Positions 1-11,269 are shown, counted from the first letter of the stretch. The stretch: 64,000 bases of DNA from Dichetophora obliterata (GCA_963920525.1 OY986440.1:17440210-17504209), one strand, 5' to 3'. Translations and numbers: made by a program. The notes: generated by a model from the sequence alone, not told the origin.

Positions 1-1000
1 CACCTCTCCAGTTCCAGTCTGACTAGCAGTTTATTTACTGCCAGATTCCAGAATAGAGGCGAGAGGGTGAAGAGGACCGTCTATCAGTGCGGCATCCACC
101 CCAAGTTCCGTCAGCGCATTTGTAATAGCTCTTGCTTCGAAGTTATTAAAGGCCCCTTCTATATCAATAAAAGCTATTATTGTTTATTCGCTCTGATAAA
201 GGGATTTTTCAATTATGTAAACTATGCACTTGGTGTAAGCATCTCAAGTAAATGTCGATTAATCCCTCGAGGATTTTTAGAAGAAAAGATGAGAGACTAA
301 TTAGTCGAAGGTCTTTTGGGTGTACGTGTGAGCTTTTGCCTGCTTTAGGTATAAAGATAACCTTTACATTACGCTAATGTTTGGGGTCAAGGCAGCTTTG
401 ATAGATCAACATAAGCCGCTCCTTAATGATGCCATATGACTTTTGAATTTCAATGGCAGCTATACCATCTGGTCCTAGTAACTTAAACCAGGTTTGAAGT
501 TTCTAATTGCCCATTCGAGCTTCGTTTGTGTGAGTACTTTCAGCGTAATTTGTTCACAGTTGGTAAGTGATCTTCATGAGTTGGAGCGTTACCTATCTCT
601 GAACATCCTGAAAAGTGGGTTTCTACTAAAACATTCAAAGATTCCACACTGCTGGTGGTGCAAGTACCATCTTTATTTTTCATGACGCTTGGGTTGGAGG
701 GAACAGTATCTAGAATTTTCCTAAGCCTTGACGCCTCTGATAGGTTTGTGTTACTTTTTCACAAAAGACCCTCCTGGACTGTCTTTGTGCTTTTCTCAAT
801 TCATTCTTGCATTCTTTGAAAGCCACTTTATAGTTTGTTCAAGTAGCTATTTATCTAGTGGCATTTGCTTTATTAAAGAGTTTTTTGGACTTCTTTCGGA
901 GCTCTTCGATTTCTCTATTTCACCAGGGTAGTCTAACGATTGCTTACAGGAAGGACGAATGGATGATCCAGTTCAGTTGACATATCTTTTTTTAATGCGT
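1..1000 (-). pseudogene. Non-LTR retrotransposon reverse transcriptase relic, truncated by window edge
   Basis: Read on the minus strand, this stretch gives broken pieces of a non-LTR reverse transcriptase. In order from high to low coordinates: the pre-RT segment containing EASRLRKILDTVPSNPSV and VETHFSGC (about 750-590), GPDGIAAIEIQKSYGIIKER (about 475-415), RNVKVIFIPKAGKSSHVHPK (about 375-310), and motif A IAFIDIEGAFNNFEARAI (about 185-130). A deletion joins this to PLFWNLAVNKLLVRLELE at the left edge. Motif A keeps its catalytic Asp. The YADD segment would lie to the left of position 1. Reading needs several frame changes and crosses stop codons, so the copy is dead. The wording PKAGKSS..HPKDLRPISL-like closely parallels the element at 5530-7990, so both probably belong to the same LOA/I-like lineage. 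It lies in the CaMKII intron in the same orientation as the gene. The clade is inferred. Confidence 0.85.
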
Positions 1001-1084
1001 CTCAGTAAAGACCCTAGTCTACTTGTTTGAGATTGCGAAGATTACTTGGTTTTGTAGCAAAATCACCAATGTCAATGGTCTGAA

Positions 1085-1305
1085 AAGGAGTGTTCCTTTG
1101 AAATGTATTGCATGATAAAAAAAAATAAAATGAAATTTGAAAATATTTCGGTCATGATACGAGAAAAATGTTTAACCCATCATGTGTACAAGCGTGTACC
1201 AAAAATCTCAAAAAATAGAATTATATAGGCTACATTTTCTTTATGCACATTCTAGACTCCTTTATGCCTTTTCCCTCACTAGAAAAAATCCTGCGGACGC
1301 CCATG
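1085..1305 (-). repeat. Dispersed repeat ending in GGGCGTCCGCAGGAT, minus-strand copy
   Basis: The reverse complement of this segment matches 7989-8285. Both begin GGGCGTCCGCAGGATTT, continue through a purine-rich GGGAGGG-like block, a tract with ACACGCTTGTACAC, and end in the same TCTCGTATCATG and TTTATTTTATTTT sequence. No coding potential or clear terminal inverted repeat is visible. It directly abuts the 5' side of the RT relic, as its partner abuts the 3' side of the other LOA-like element. Type of element unknown. Confidence 0.7.
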
Positions 1306-1514
1306 GGTGGGCATAAGTTTGTCTTGAAGAAATTTTGGAGATGAACCAATCATAGAAGCAGTTTATTCATTTGACCTAGTGGTCGAATCAGTGAAGAAAA
1401 AAACAATTTCCAAAATGTTTTTCTAGGACTCCCAGAAGAATGGTAAATAGTTAAAAGGAATGTTGAGGGTAAACCAATAATTACATGTAGTAGACCTCTT
1501 TTACTGATCAATTC

Positions 1515-1536
1515 GGGAGGGGGGAGGTGGGGGGGG
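1515..1536 (+). other. G-rich run with G-quadruplex potential
   Basis: Within 22 bases there is a GGG, a GGGGGG and a GGGGGGGG run, separated by A and AGGT. This is enough for four stacked G-triplets on the plus strand. The CaMKII pre-mRNA would carry the C-rich complement. No function is implied by sequence alone. Confidence 0.5.
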
Positions 1537-2052
1537 TGATAAGATCTATTTCCTATTTTCCACTTTTTAAAAAGGTGACAAATCGTGGATAAGTTTGTGT
1601 AGAAGAAATAATAGGGTGACCTCATATATATGACTCCTCTAAGGATGAATTCGAGGGGATATAAACTCTTTTCTACATTTTTAGTAATTCATTGTGGGGG
1701 GCTCCAAAAGATCCGGAATAAGAACACATGTTCAGAAGAAATGTAAGTATGTTCAGAAGAAGTGCTATAAAGAAATGCAAAGTGCTAAAAATATAGGACT
1801 AGTTTTTTTATAGCCCTGTGTTATCTGTTGCGATGTGCATTTTTTTATTTTTAACCTATGGGGTGCACCACGTTCACCTCTTTTTTTCTATTAAGATTAT
1901 TTTTGAGATTTTTTTTTCCATAAGAATTAAAAAAATATCAGTACTCAATTCTTCATGGTTTTGTTATGTTTTTAAACCAGAAAGTTTAGTGGGAAAAGAT
2001 TGCGAGATGAGATCTTGGGCAAATTTTTTCAACCATTTAAACTCATACTCAC

Positions 2053-2147
2053 CATTTTCAAAGTAAAACTTGTGAAAATCAATTCCTTCAACAAGATTTC
2101 CCAAAGCTTCTGGTTCAAAGGCCGTTAAATGTGGGTCACAGATTTTC
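2053..2147 (-). CDS. CaMKII: CaMKII association-domain exon (95 nt)
   Basis: This exon encodes part of the C-terminal association (hub) domain of calcium/calmodulin-dependent protein kinase II. That domain assembles the kinase into dodecameric rings and also forms a NTF2-like pocket. Seen in the sequence: after one base that completes the split Thr codon, the frame reads [17 protein letters not shown] followed by [14 protein letters not shown], ending with one base of the next codon. The acceptor is a T-rich tract ending in AG at 2149-2148, and the donor is GTGAGT at 2052-2047. The 95-nt length and phases 2/1 match the conserved metazoan exon as I know it, and the residues look like the Drosophila form rather than the vertebrate one. 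There are no frameshifts or stops, so this is a live host exon. The next exon, encoding the rest of the hub domain, is not in the window. Confidence 0.96.
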
Positions 2148-2229
2148 CTAAAAAAAATGCAAAACTTATTAAATCAAATATTATTTTATAATTAAAATAA
2201 AAATATAATTATTGCCAAATATAAGTGTA

Positions 2230-2995
2230 AATCAATATCTATGTAATAAAAATGAAATGGTGTTCGTTGGTAGCTTCATCACTCATGACCGACTCAGCGG
2301 TTTTAAAAAAAAAAAAAAAATGTTTGTCACACCGCTCACAAATCAATAAAAATTGCATACTAAAGACGTTTTGGTCGTAATTTGGTAATTTAGTTTGTGT
2401 GGTTACTGTAGGCAATAGTATTAAAAACTGGTTTCCACGCCCCCTTTTCCAGCCCACGAATAAATAAAAAATGTTATATTTCAGAAGGTTTCGGTCGCAT
2501 TAGACTAAAATTTGGTAATTTAGTTCGTTTGCTTACTGTCGGGAACTACATAAAAATGTTTGTGGTCAAACTATATCTACGCTCACTTTTTTAGAAATTA
2601 TTACAATTGTTTGTTGGGCCGACTGACCTGAAGCTTTGGCCGCAAATTTTATTCGAGTAAGGTATAGTTTAAAATTACCTACTGTTGCTAGAGTTGCTAC
2701 GAGATAGATTAGGAAGCTCTTGCAACGATGTTTTATAAAAAAGTCATTGTACTAAAAAATTATACAGTTTTAAAGATATGTGAATGTTTTTGGTGCCAAA
2801 ATAACAGAAATTTTTGAGAATTAAATCGAAAAAACCTCCGTTTTAAAAAAAGTATTACAATAACCAAATTACTGTTAGTTGAAAAAGTTCGGAGGGGGCG
2901 TGGCAAAAATTAGTTATGCAACAATTTAGTCTAGGATGCACTCAATATATATACTAAATTTTAGCGAAATCCGTCGAGCACAAACAAACAGAAAA
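2230..2995. repeat. Dispersed noncoding repeat inside the CaMKII intron
   Basis: This intronic segment contains phrases that recur through the window: 'tttcagacggttttggtcgta..aatttggtaatttagt' type text (also at 27550-27620 and 37390-37560) and GGGGGCGTGGC (also near 25200 and 27820). A block at 2700-2830 also recurs at 20740-20860 (AACGATGTTTTATAAAAAAG). There are no long ORFs or clear termini. It is probably one or more copies of a noncoding mobile family that I cannot name. Confidence 0.6.
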
Positions 2996-3135
2996 TCAGT
3001 TTTCTTACTATAGATAGCAGTGTTTAGTAAAATATTAAAATTAATAATCATAATTTTGTTTAAATATTATGCTAGTCTAATTTTTTATTATACATAAACA
3101 GGTGAAATGAAAAAAAATCGACACTGAGAACTTAC

Positions 3136-3211
3136 GTGTATCCATCGAAATCACCGCTATTTATAGCCTCGATCAGCTGTTCCGTTATCTTGATTATTTC
3201 TTGACGTCTGG
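3136..3211 (-). CDS. CaMKII: CaMKII association-domain exon (76 nt)
   Basis: This is the exon directly upstream of the 95-nt exon. It encodes the first helix of the CaMKII association domain. Starting after two bases of a split Ala codon, the frame reads RRQEIIKITEQ then LIEAINSGDFDGY, and ends with two bases of a Thr codon that the next exon completes. The acceptor AG is at 3213-3212 and the donor GTAAG is at 3135-3131. The 76-nt length and phase fit the conserved gene structure. RRQEIIK and GDFDGY are, from memory, the fly-type residues. The intron between the two exons is 988 bp (2148-3135) and holds a dispersed repeat. No exon encoding the variable linker or kinase domain was found further right, which suggests a very long upstream intron. 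Confidence 0.96.
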
Positions 3212-3706
3212 CTGCTTAACAAGTTATATTAATTTTAATTATTGAAATTAATATGAAAATATATCAAATATTAATGAATGTATATGTATTAGGGCGGAGT
3301 TATTTGTTTAAATGCTTAGATACAAATTTGTAAACGAATCTACGTTCAATTCTAAGCAAAACAGTCTAAACTACATCATAGCTGTTGTACGATAAATTTC
3401 GAGGCACCCGATTTTTGATTTTAAATTCTATGTGTTATTTTAAGACTTTCTCTGCACACGGGGTTCACTGTGATTTTTTTTTTTTTACCAAAAACATCCG
3501 TAAAAAGGCAGTGCTATTCTGGTCGTTTAAGGGCCGTTTTGTGCGTAAAACCGTATTATTATTATTTAAAACTTATTTCTTTATTTTCGAAAATAACAAA
3601 TTTCAATAAACGAATTTTCGTAAAGGAGACCAGAAAAAGTTATACTTAGTGCACTTTTAAGAGTTAACGCCTGGATAGTTTTTCTTAAGAATAAGAAAAC
3701 TTCAAT

Positions 3707-4091
3707 AGGGGTATTTTCTATGTCTAGCACAATTGCATGAGAGCACGGATTGTAACAATCCTATACTTAAATATCCAACGGATCGAGAGCGCCCTATTGT
3801 ACAAGCGTAGCATAGTAAAATCAGCAGCTCAAATAACTTTGTAATTAGCTGCACTTCACGCTCATTTCATCTACTGTATAGCTACTCTTTCATTCTCTTC
3901 TCTCTCATTACAAACACAGGGTTGCATTTCATAAACTATGCTTCATAGCATCGCCGTATCAGTGTAGCATACTTAGGAAATATTATACGGTTTTTTTACT
4001 AGTATTTTGTTGTTGCGGCGGTACACGTATTGCATATTTAATCTTCTTGCACCGTGCAACTTTCATATCCTAAGACATAGAGAATACCCCT
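3707..4091. mobile_element. MITE, TIR AGGGGTATT, AAT target duplication
   Basis: The left end AGGGGTATTTTCTATGTCT is the inverted complement of the right end AGACATAGAGAATACCCCT, with one mismatch in the first 19 bases. Both ends are flanked by AAT (3704-3706 and 4092-4094). The element is 385 bp long with no coding capacity. The terminal AGGGGTATT and the 3-bp A/T target duplication resemble the MITE at 13566-13820, suggesting mobilisation by the same transposase family, perhaps PIF/Harbinger-like (inference from TSD length only). Confidence 0.8.
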
Positions 4092-4094
4092 AAT

Positions 4095-4686
4095 ATGATC
4101 GTATATGCCTTTGAATTGGTTGTTGTGCTTACAGAGCTATAGAGAAATATTTTTGTATAAAATATTTTTAATTCTCTAGCGCCCTTCCCATGGGTCTTTT
4201 CTGATCCATTTAAAAACTGCCTTCAGAAGTAGTCTTAGGCTGAAGTATTCTTTGGAAATGTTTCTTTGAGAATTCCGCTCGAAGTCGCTTTTTACAAGAT
4301 TTGGCTTGAGCTTAGATCTATTGAGAAAATAAATAAGTGTAATTAAGGAAAGTATTTCTGCATTTTGAAAAACTACTTGTAATTCTCCATAGAGATTTAG
4401 TCTGTAGACAAATCGTCTTCAAAGACCTATAATGAAATTTTTCAAGAAACATTTTCAAGCAATATTTTTACACTTTAAGATTATTTTTTTGTGTTTTTAA
4501 GCTCTATTTTCAGAGCAGTCAACAAGGATAAAAAATAGCGTGATAGAGGTGAATAGCGTGAAATATTTTACAAAAATACATTTCATAAAATTTAACTATA
4601 GGTCTGCTAAGACAACAACTATATTAAATCATTTATTGCGAAGTTACTTTGGCGTAAACCTCATATAATATTACTCAGACTTTTAT

Positions 4687-4724
<38 letters not shown>

Positions 4725-5525
4725 GACTTTTATCACGAATAATTTTTTTGCCTCCTCTAACTGAAGTGTTTATAATTGTCCTACAGTAATATTAGTAGGT
4801 GCATGCAATAGTTTCTAAATTTTTTTAATGATTTGAAAATTTTTTATTATAAATTATATTTTTTCATTAAATTTCACAATAAATCATTTCATATAATTTT
4901 TTTTTAATACAAATAAACAGGTGTTTATGAAATTAAAATAAATAATCGCACTATTTCACTGACAAATTAGTTCTAAAACGACAAAATTGCACTGTAGGGC
5001 CTTCAAAAAATATATATACAAAAAATTTATTCCTAATACCAATATCCACTACGCGCTTTTTTGTAAGCAAAAAGTCAAAATTTATCCACAATTAAATCGC
5101 AATAAAAAGCGGAAGTCTTAAAATGACACTTACGATCTAATATCAAAATTCGGGGCCCTCTTAACTTATTGACGTACACCTATGGAGCAGTGGACTTTTT
5201 TGCTTTGAACTAAACGTAGAATCTAAAAAAGTTCGTCTCTAAGTGACAAAAATTGTGCCCATTTAAATTACTCCGATTTAATATATATACCAGAGATCTA
5301 CAGCAAGGTGTCATGAGTCAAGTATTCTCAAGCATAAATTAAAGATGGCGGGTACTTTCGGTCCAAATCGTGCTTTGGTTCAAATCGTGCTTTCAAAATG
5401 AGCAATACTCAGCCTGTCCACACTGTCATTTCGCCGACTCGTTTCGATGTAAGGCAGCTGTCAACTATGTACACACACGCACATCACTTGCCTTATTTTA
5501 AGTCTGATTAGCTAGTTTTCAATAT
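4095..5525. other. AT-rich DNA without recognisable genes
   Basis: I see no coding exon, element terminus or RNA gene here, apart from the ACTT microsatellite at 4686-4733. The stretch carries several poly-A/T tracts and short ORFs only. It is presumed intronic or intergenic. Confidence 0.5.
4686..4733. repeat. (CTTA)n microsatellite
   Basis: About eleven to twelve uninterrupted CTTA tetranucleotides. Confidence 0.95.
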
Positions 5526-5529
5526 AAAA

Positions 5530-7990
5530 CTCGGTTACCAGATGGTATAATTCCTGCCATTGGCAAACGGCTGAATCACGAGTCGTCCCATGGCTGGATA
5601 ATATTTATGTAACGAATGTATCAGGCTAAACTATGTACTTATGGCCCGGCGAACAGCAAGGGTTGTATTCTTACCGAAAAAAGGTAAGAGCAACCACCTG
5701 TATCCGAAGGACTACAGGCCAATAAGTCTTACCTCTTTTGTACTCCAAACGCTCAAGAAACTGATGGATTTGTACCTGAAGAAACGATGTAATTCAGATA
5801 GCAACCAACCAACACGCATACACGAAAGAGAACTAAATTCTCTAGTAGTACCCATAGAAATAGGTGCTTTTCTAGACATCATCTCAGGTTCATTCAACAA
5901 TGTATCAATAGAGGCACCACCAGCCATAAAGCTATGGTTAGACGATTTGCTAAACTGCAGAAGGGTTCGAACTGAGTGGGGCACCAAAAACATAAAAAGG
6001 GAAGTTTGCAGTGGGACACCTCCGGAAGGGGTCCTCTCGCCCCTACTATGGAATCTTGTTATCAATGAACTACTCAAAATCTTTGAAGATAGATTATAGT
6101 AGGAAAATTTCTATCAACAGTAAGCTCCATAATGGAGAGAGCACACTCAAAGAGGTACTAAGATGGTCAAATTCATTCGGTGTCTAAGTATTGAGGCAGA
6201 GAAAATGGATGTGGTTCTGTTCACGAAAAGGTACAAGATACTGAAAACTCACAGAAAATATCTAGGAGTCGTCCTGGACAGCAAGCTGACATGGAGCATC
6301 AATGTCTATGAAAAGGTGAATAAAGCCACCATTGCGCTATACACATCCAAGAAGATGATAGGCATCACCTGGCATATCCCGCCCTTTCTGATGCACTGGA
6401 TCTATGTAACAGTAGTTCGTCCTATTTTACTCTATGGAATTATTGTGTGGTTGTGGGCTATGAATAAATCAACGTACCGCAGCGCTATGCATTACGGGGT
6501 TGCGCTCAATAGATTTACAGATTGCTCCAAAATGCCTACGGGGATAGGTGCGGCTGTGTATTGTGCAGAGGCTAATTTAAGGTAGCCATATAAACTGCCG
6601 AACCACTGCAGTATCTTCCAGGCGGAAGTTATCGCCATAAGGAAAGACGCGGAAATAGCCCTCGGCATGGACACATACCATTCTTGTATTAACATTTTCG
6701 TCGACAGCCAAGCGGTGATTAAACCCATGCGCCCCGCCACCATCAACTCTAAAAACGTCCTGGCTGGCAGAGATGCACTAGCTGCACCATGCGCTTCAAA
6801 GAGAGTGCGCATCTACTGGATTCTCAGACAGCAGGGCATTGAGGGGAACGAGATGGCAGACGGTCTGGGATCAGAATTCGTAGAACATTTACCTTAGTGT
6901 GTCCCAAAAAATTTTTTTTTCTTGCTCAAGATTTTTGATTCAACCAAAAGTTACAAAAATTTTAAAGCTGGCACTTTCGAACCAATAATTTTTTTTATTG
7001 CTTAAAATTTCACCATACGTTTTTTATTTTGATGGAATTTTTAAAAGTTATGAAGCATTTTTTTTAAATTTACGCAAATTTCACGAAAAATTAAATATTT
7101 GCCACCCGAATGACCAAACAAATTGCAAAAACTTCTGATTTATGTACTATAAATTAAAGTAAAGTTTGGACATTATTGTGTGGTTGTAGGCTGTGAATAA
7201 ATCAACGTACCGCAGCGCATTCATTTCGAAATGATAACTCAAAGACTTAGAAAATGTCTGTTCTTGACCAACTTATGCTTGGAATTCGAAAAGTATCCGA
7301 CAAACCTGATTTCTTGGAAAAATCCGATTAGCGCAACCTCTAAAACTCTTTCAAAAAATCTGAAAAAAATCTCAAAAATACTTAAACCTGTAAGCTTTCA
7401 AAGAAAGAGTGAGCAACTTTGAAATTTGAAAAAAAAATTTCTTTTGGGACACCCTAATGTACCCACTCCGTTACAAGATTTGTACAGGAACCTCGCAAAA
7501 AGTGCCATAAAAAAGCAGTGAGTCGTAAATGGAGAAACGACACACTAAAAATCTTAGGCGTAGAAATTTCAAGACACTAGATGGGGTATCCTCACTGGTC
7601 ATTGTATGGATGCAGCCCACGTGAGTAAGCTGGGCATCAACACGGGTGACAACTGCAGGAAGTGCAAAGAACCAGGCACGGTGGAGACCCTGGAGCACCT
7701 ATTATGTACATGCCTCGCCTTACTTAGATCGAGACTAAAATATCTAGGCTCATCGACGTTCCTATCACTCAAAGATGCAGCCAAAGAATATATGGAATCC
7801 CTCCTAAGGTTTGCGAATTCAACGCAAATTTTTACAGACTTCAACGAAATACAAAGCTTCCTTTGCTCGTAACCGGCACCACTGCGTACCAGAATTTGTC
7901 TATGTGAGCCTCCGTCAGGAGGCATCCCGGATAAACCTAAATCTAACTATTTTTAAACATATTCCTTCCTATTTCTCCTCTCATCTCAAG
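5530..7990 (+). pseudogene. LOA/I-like non-LTR retrotransposon ORF2 relic (RT, RNase H, C-terminal zinc knuckle)
   Basis: A decayed polyprotein runs left to right. The RT domain starts near 5530 (PDGI-like), then KKGKSNHLYPKDYRPISLTS (5690-5740). A large internal deletion has removed the palm motifs upstream of DLLNCRRVRTEWG and CSGTPPEGVLSPLLWNLVIN (5940-6070), and the YADD box is missing. The thumb follows (KYLGVVLDSKLTW, VVRPILLYGIIVW; 6265-6460). RNase H is recognisable from TDCSKMPTGIGAAVY (6517-6555; expected TDGS), FQAEVIAI, IFVDSQAVI and GIEGNEMAD (6617-6865). The C-terminal knuckle CRKCKEPGTVETLEHLLC is at 7655-7710. A MITE (6894-7457) separates RNase H from the knuckle. Retrotransposons with RNase H after RT include the I and LOA clades, and the wording suggests LOA. 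Dead: stops, frameshifts, deletion and insertion. Confidence 0.88.
6894..7457. mobile_element. 564-bp nonautonomous TIR element inside the LOA-like relic
   Basis: The left end TTAGTGTGTCCCAAAA and the right end TTTTGGGACACCCTAA are inverted complements with one mismatch, followed by T-rich arms. The element splits the host retroelement between its RNase H and zinc-knuckle segments, which is direct evidence of insertion. A clean target duplication is not obvious (TACC-like flanks are possible). The interior is AT-rich and noncoding, but 7172-7218 is a near copy of 6439-6485 of the surrounding retroelement. Confidence 0.8.
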
Positions 7991-8285
7991 GGCGTCCGCA
8001 GGATTTGTTCTAGGGGAGGGGCAAAGGCATAATTGAATCTAGAATGAACATAAGCAAAATGTAACCTATATTTACTATTTACCACGACTATTGGTACTAA
8101 TTTTGTGAATATGATATGCACACTACACCGGTTGACACACGCTTGTACACATTAAAAAAATCTAATATGCATAATTTTAAAGATGGTGTAAAAATCTTTC
8201 TCGTATCATGTCCGAAATATTTAAAACTTTTATTTTATTTTTTATTATATTTTGTCATGTGATACATTACAGTAATTTTTTGACA
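7989..8285 (+). repeat. Dispersed repeat beginning GGGCGTCCGCAGGAT, plus-strand copy
   Basis: This is the partner of the minus-strand copy at 1085-1305, with the same start, the same ACACGCTTGTACAC block and the same TCTCGTATCATG block near the end. It follows directly after the LOA-like relic. Confidence 0.7.
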
Positions 8286-8459
8286 AAGCAAATATTTTTA
8301 ATAGTTTAATAAATTCAATAAAGTGAGACCTATATCCTTAAATGAAATCGCATGTATTACTATCGAGCCCTAAGATTTTAACTTTTAAAATTAGAATACA
8401 AAAATTTCCTAATATTAAACAATATTTTTTTTGTTGAAAAACTGAAAAAAAATAATTTG

Positions 8460-8605
8460 CAGACCATTTTTGAACTTTTGAAGCCTTTAACTCCTAATTT
8501 CAATTTAGAGTGGACTAAAATTTTTTAGATTTGGATTTAGGAGGTCAAAAGCCATATCATTCGCAAAAAATAAACATTTGAGTTGTCTCTTTTCTTGAAA
8601 TGTTC
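8460..8605 (+). repeat. Single arm related to the fold-back element at 11.27-11.89 kb
   Basis: The segment shares GATTTGGATTTAGGAGG, the following 'caaaa(g/t)ccatat' text and a TTGAAATGTTC-like end with both arms of the inverted repeat centred near 11580. It has no partner arm of its own nearby. Confidence 0.65.
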
Positions 8606-9099
8606 ACCGCATGCTTGAAAAATTAAACCTTGATCAAAAATTGGCCTACTTTATTAAATTTCCTAATTTTTTCTTTCGCTTTTGAATTAGAAGTTTTTCT
8701 CTCGCCTAAATCACTGCAAATTTCTTAAATTTAAATGCTTAATAATTGTTTGTCATTCTATTAAGTTTAGGAAAAATTAAAAAGAAAATCCAAATTGGAT
8801 CATCTTCATGATAGAAAAATAGTCGACTTTTTGGAAAACATTATTTTTTTTGTAAGTTTGTTGCAATTAAGCTTAGGCTAAATGGTCTGTTGCTTTTTTT
8901 TTATGCAAATAAATAAAATTTTACTTCATATTTTTTCTCTGACGTTTCGGTGGTTATTTTTCAGCTTCCTCAGGGATATTTAATTTTTTTATTAAATTTA
9001 TTTACTTTGTTTTCTGTTTGTTTACAATGACTTTAAAACATAAATTTGCTTGTCGTCAAAGTTTATATACGTTGTTGAATTAAATGCCCATTGCTATCT
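8606..9099. other. AT-rich DNA, nothing recognised
   Basis: Homopolymer-rich sequence with stops in all frames. No repeat partner was noticed elsewhere in the window. Confidence 0.45.
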
Positions 9100-9620
9100 G
9101 TTGCTACGAAGAATGATCTTCGACAAATAAGGGATATCATTCCTTAGCATTCGTCAATTTCTGAGTAAGAATAACTTCGTAATTTGTTTCATTACATTCG
9201 TAGTATATACTAAAAAATTCGTTCGCAGGTTGACCCGTACGCATTATTCGTAAAAGGTACGAAGCTTTAGTTGAGTTTAAAAAATGTGCAACTGAAATCG
9301 TTCAGACTGGTTTGTCGAACAATTACCGAATATAAGGACATGTGTGATTGTAAGGTGGCCGTAGCGTACTGATAGAGTACGTGCCCCATACGCTATAGAA
9401 CCGCGGTTCAAACCATAGCTGAACAGAAGGTTTTTTTCGTGGCTAGATATTACGATCATTCGTAAATGTAAAGTACAATATAAATTTGTTTTTGTTCGAA
9501 TACGAATAAAATATTTGAAATGTGTACCAAACTACGTAGTTTGGTTTTCTACTACCAAAATTCGTAGAAAAAATTTTTCAATTCAAGAATGCGTATTGAA
9601 AGTTTATGTGAAACAAAGTT
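9100..9620. repeat. Segment dense in TTCGTA / TACGAA motifs
   Basis: The hexamer TTCGTA or its complement recurs many times (for example near 9107, 9175, 9199, 9246, 9257, 9458, 9500 and 9556), far more than expected in such AT-rich DNA. Repeated short motifs near the ends of an element often act as transposase binding sites in hAT-like and similar families. I could not fix the termini. A tRNA-like block (9352-9428) lies in the middle. Confidence 0.4.
9352..9428 (+). repeat. tRNA-derived block (SINE head or tRNA pseudogene)
   Basis: GGCCGTAGCGTACTGATAGA resembles an A box and D arm, and CGCGGTTCAAACC near 9403 resembles a B box and T arm, spaced about as in a tRNA. The acceptor stem does not pair well, so this is not a functional tRNA gene. 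Similar blocks occur on the minus strand at 27111-27188 and 48387-48466. Confidence 0.55.
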
Positions 9621-9779
9621 AAATGAAATGTTATCGTAACTTATTAGGCTTTATTTATAAATAAACCTACAAAAAGTATTTTTTGTATTCTTTTGAAAAT
9701 ATATTAAATACATAATGAACATGTATACATAATACATAATGACGATCACATGAAACAAAAGAAGCCATAAGTTACAAAA

Positions 9780-10350
9780 AATTCAAAATCGACTTTTTGA
9801 TTGATTATGATGCATCTTATCAAAATACATGTTTCGCAAAATTTTACACTTCTACAACTAAAACTGACGCACAGTGGGTGAAAAAAAAAATGGAGATTAA
9901 TTCACCTAGAAGTCGGAGGGAATTTTTGACTTTTGTTTTAGTTAGATTGGGTACAAATAAGAAAAAAAATTTTGTCCGTTCGTCCGTCTGTCCGTCTTTC
10001 GATATGATTAAAGTCGTAATTTTAAAGCTATCGTCATGAAAGTAGATATTTAAGCTTGTATTTAAAATGTAAAGATTAAGTTCAAAAATGAGCCAAATCG
10101 GATGAAAACCACGCCTACCTCCCATACAGAGTGACTTTATTTTAAACGTAAAATCTCTTCAAAGTCTACTAAAATTAAAAAAATGCCATTAAATTTTGCA
10201 CGTAAGTTTTCCTCTTCAATATAAATTCTAACTATGAAATTTGGAAAAATCAGATGAAGAGCACGTCTACTTCCCATACATAATGACGTCATCTAATCTG
10301 AAAAACCTTCATAAATTCCTCAAAAATTACCTCGTCACAAGACAAGAGTC
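9780..10350. repeat. Dispersed noncoding repeat with GTCCGTCTGTCCGTC
   Basis: Contains a GTCCGTTCGTCCGTCTGTCC pyrimidine-G tract near 9977 and phrases such as 'accacgcctacctcccatac' repeated at about 10109 and, changed, at 10262. These suggest an internal repeat of about 150 bp. No coding region is supported. Confidence 0.5.
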
Positions 10351-11265
10351 TTTGTTTTTGTAAGAGTGACTATTATCACGATTTTTGAAATAAAAAAGAT
10401 TCGGGTAAAAACGAGCAACTTTTTATTGCTTAATATGGAAGCTTAGATATTGAAGTTTAATGCAAAATGTTCATTTCTACTTGATGATACGGTATTCTTA
10501 TTTAAAACTCCACATATACACAATTATTTTTAACAATTTTTTTAATCACGCTTAAATACCTGAAGTTGAAGGTTTCATAATAAAAACATCACTTTTGATG
10601 TAAAAAAAAAAAATATTAATTTTTGAACTATGTCAAATTTCAATTTGTTGAACTGATCGCAAGAAAACGAACAATTTCTCAACTAAAGCAGGAAAAGTAA
10701 ACAACATATAACATTGAAATTTTCAGTAGTGATGTACAATTTTGTGCTCTTTAATCGAGTAGTAAAAATTAAAAAAAAAAACAAATTTTCATTTTTCAAT
10801 TAATCTCCACTTTTTTCAATTTCAACTCCTTGTGCGACGTTTTTATTAACAAAGTTCTCAAAGCCCTAAGTTTAAACGCAACTTACAATTTAGAAAGTTT
10901 TTTGATTTTCTCTTAAAATTTTTTTATTTAAACTTACGGCTTTTTTAATTTAATATGAAGATATATGAAAAATGTTCATTGCCTTCCCCCCCTCCCCCCC
11001 TGTGGACGCCAATGTCTTATCTTATCAGACGTTAAAGTGAGTCGGAGAAGTGAGGCGAGTGTTGCATCGCGCTCCCATGACACAATTACAAGGTAAACGG
11101 ATTCACCACACCGATCTCTTATGTCAAAATCATGTCAAAATCACAAAATAGAGTGCAGCCGTATCTTCAAAAAACAAGTTGTATCTATGATTGCATCATA
11201 GAATTGCATCATAGAAAAAATCCATGTTTGTTTCAAGCGTTTCTGATGCAATACTAATCTGCAAA
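10351..11265. other. AT-rich DNA with a C-rich run, no gene
   Basis: Nothing is recognised except a short C6TC7 run at 10985-11000, which is G-rich on the minus strand and precedes GTGGACGCC. That phrase is similar to the end of the GGGCGTCC repeat family. Confidence 0.4.
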
Positions 11266-11269
11266 ACAG

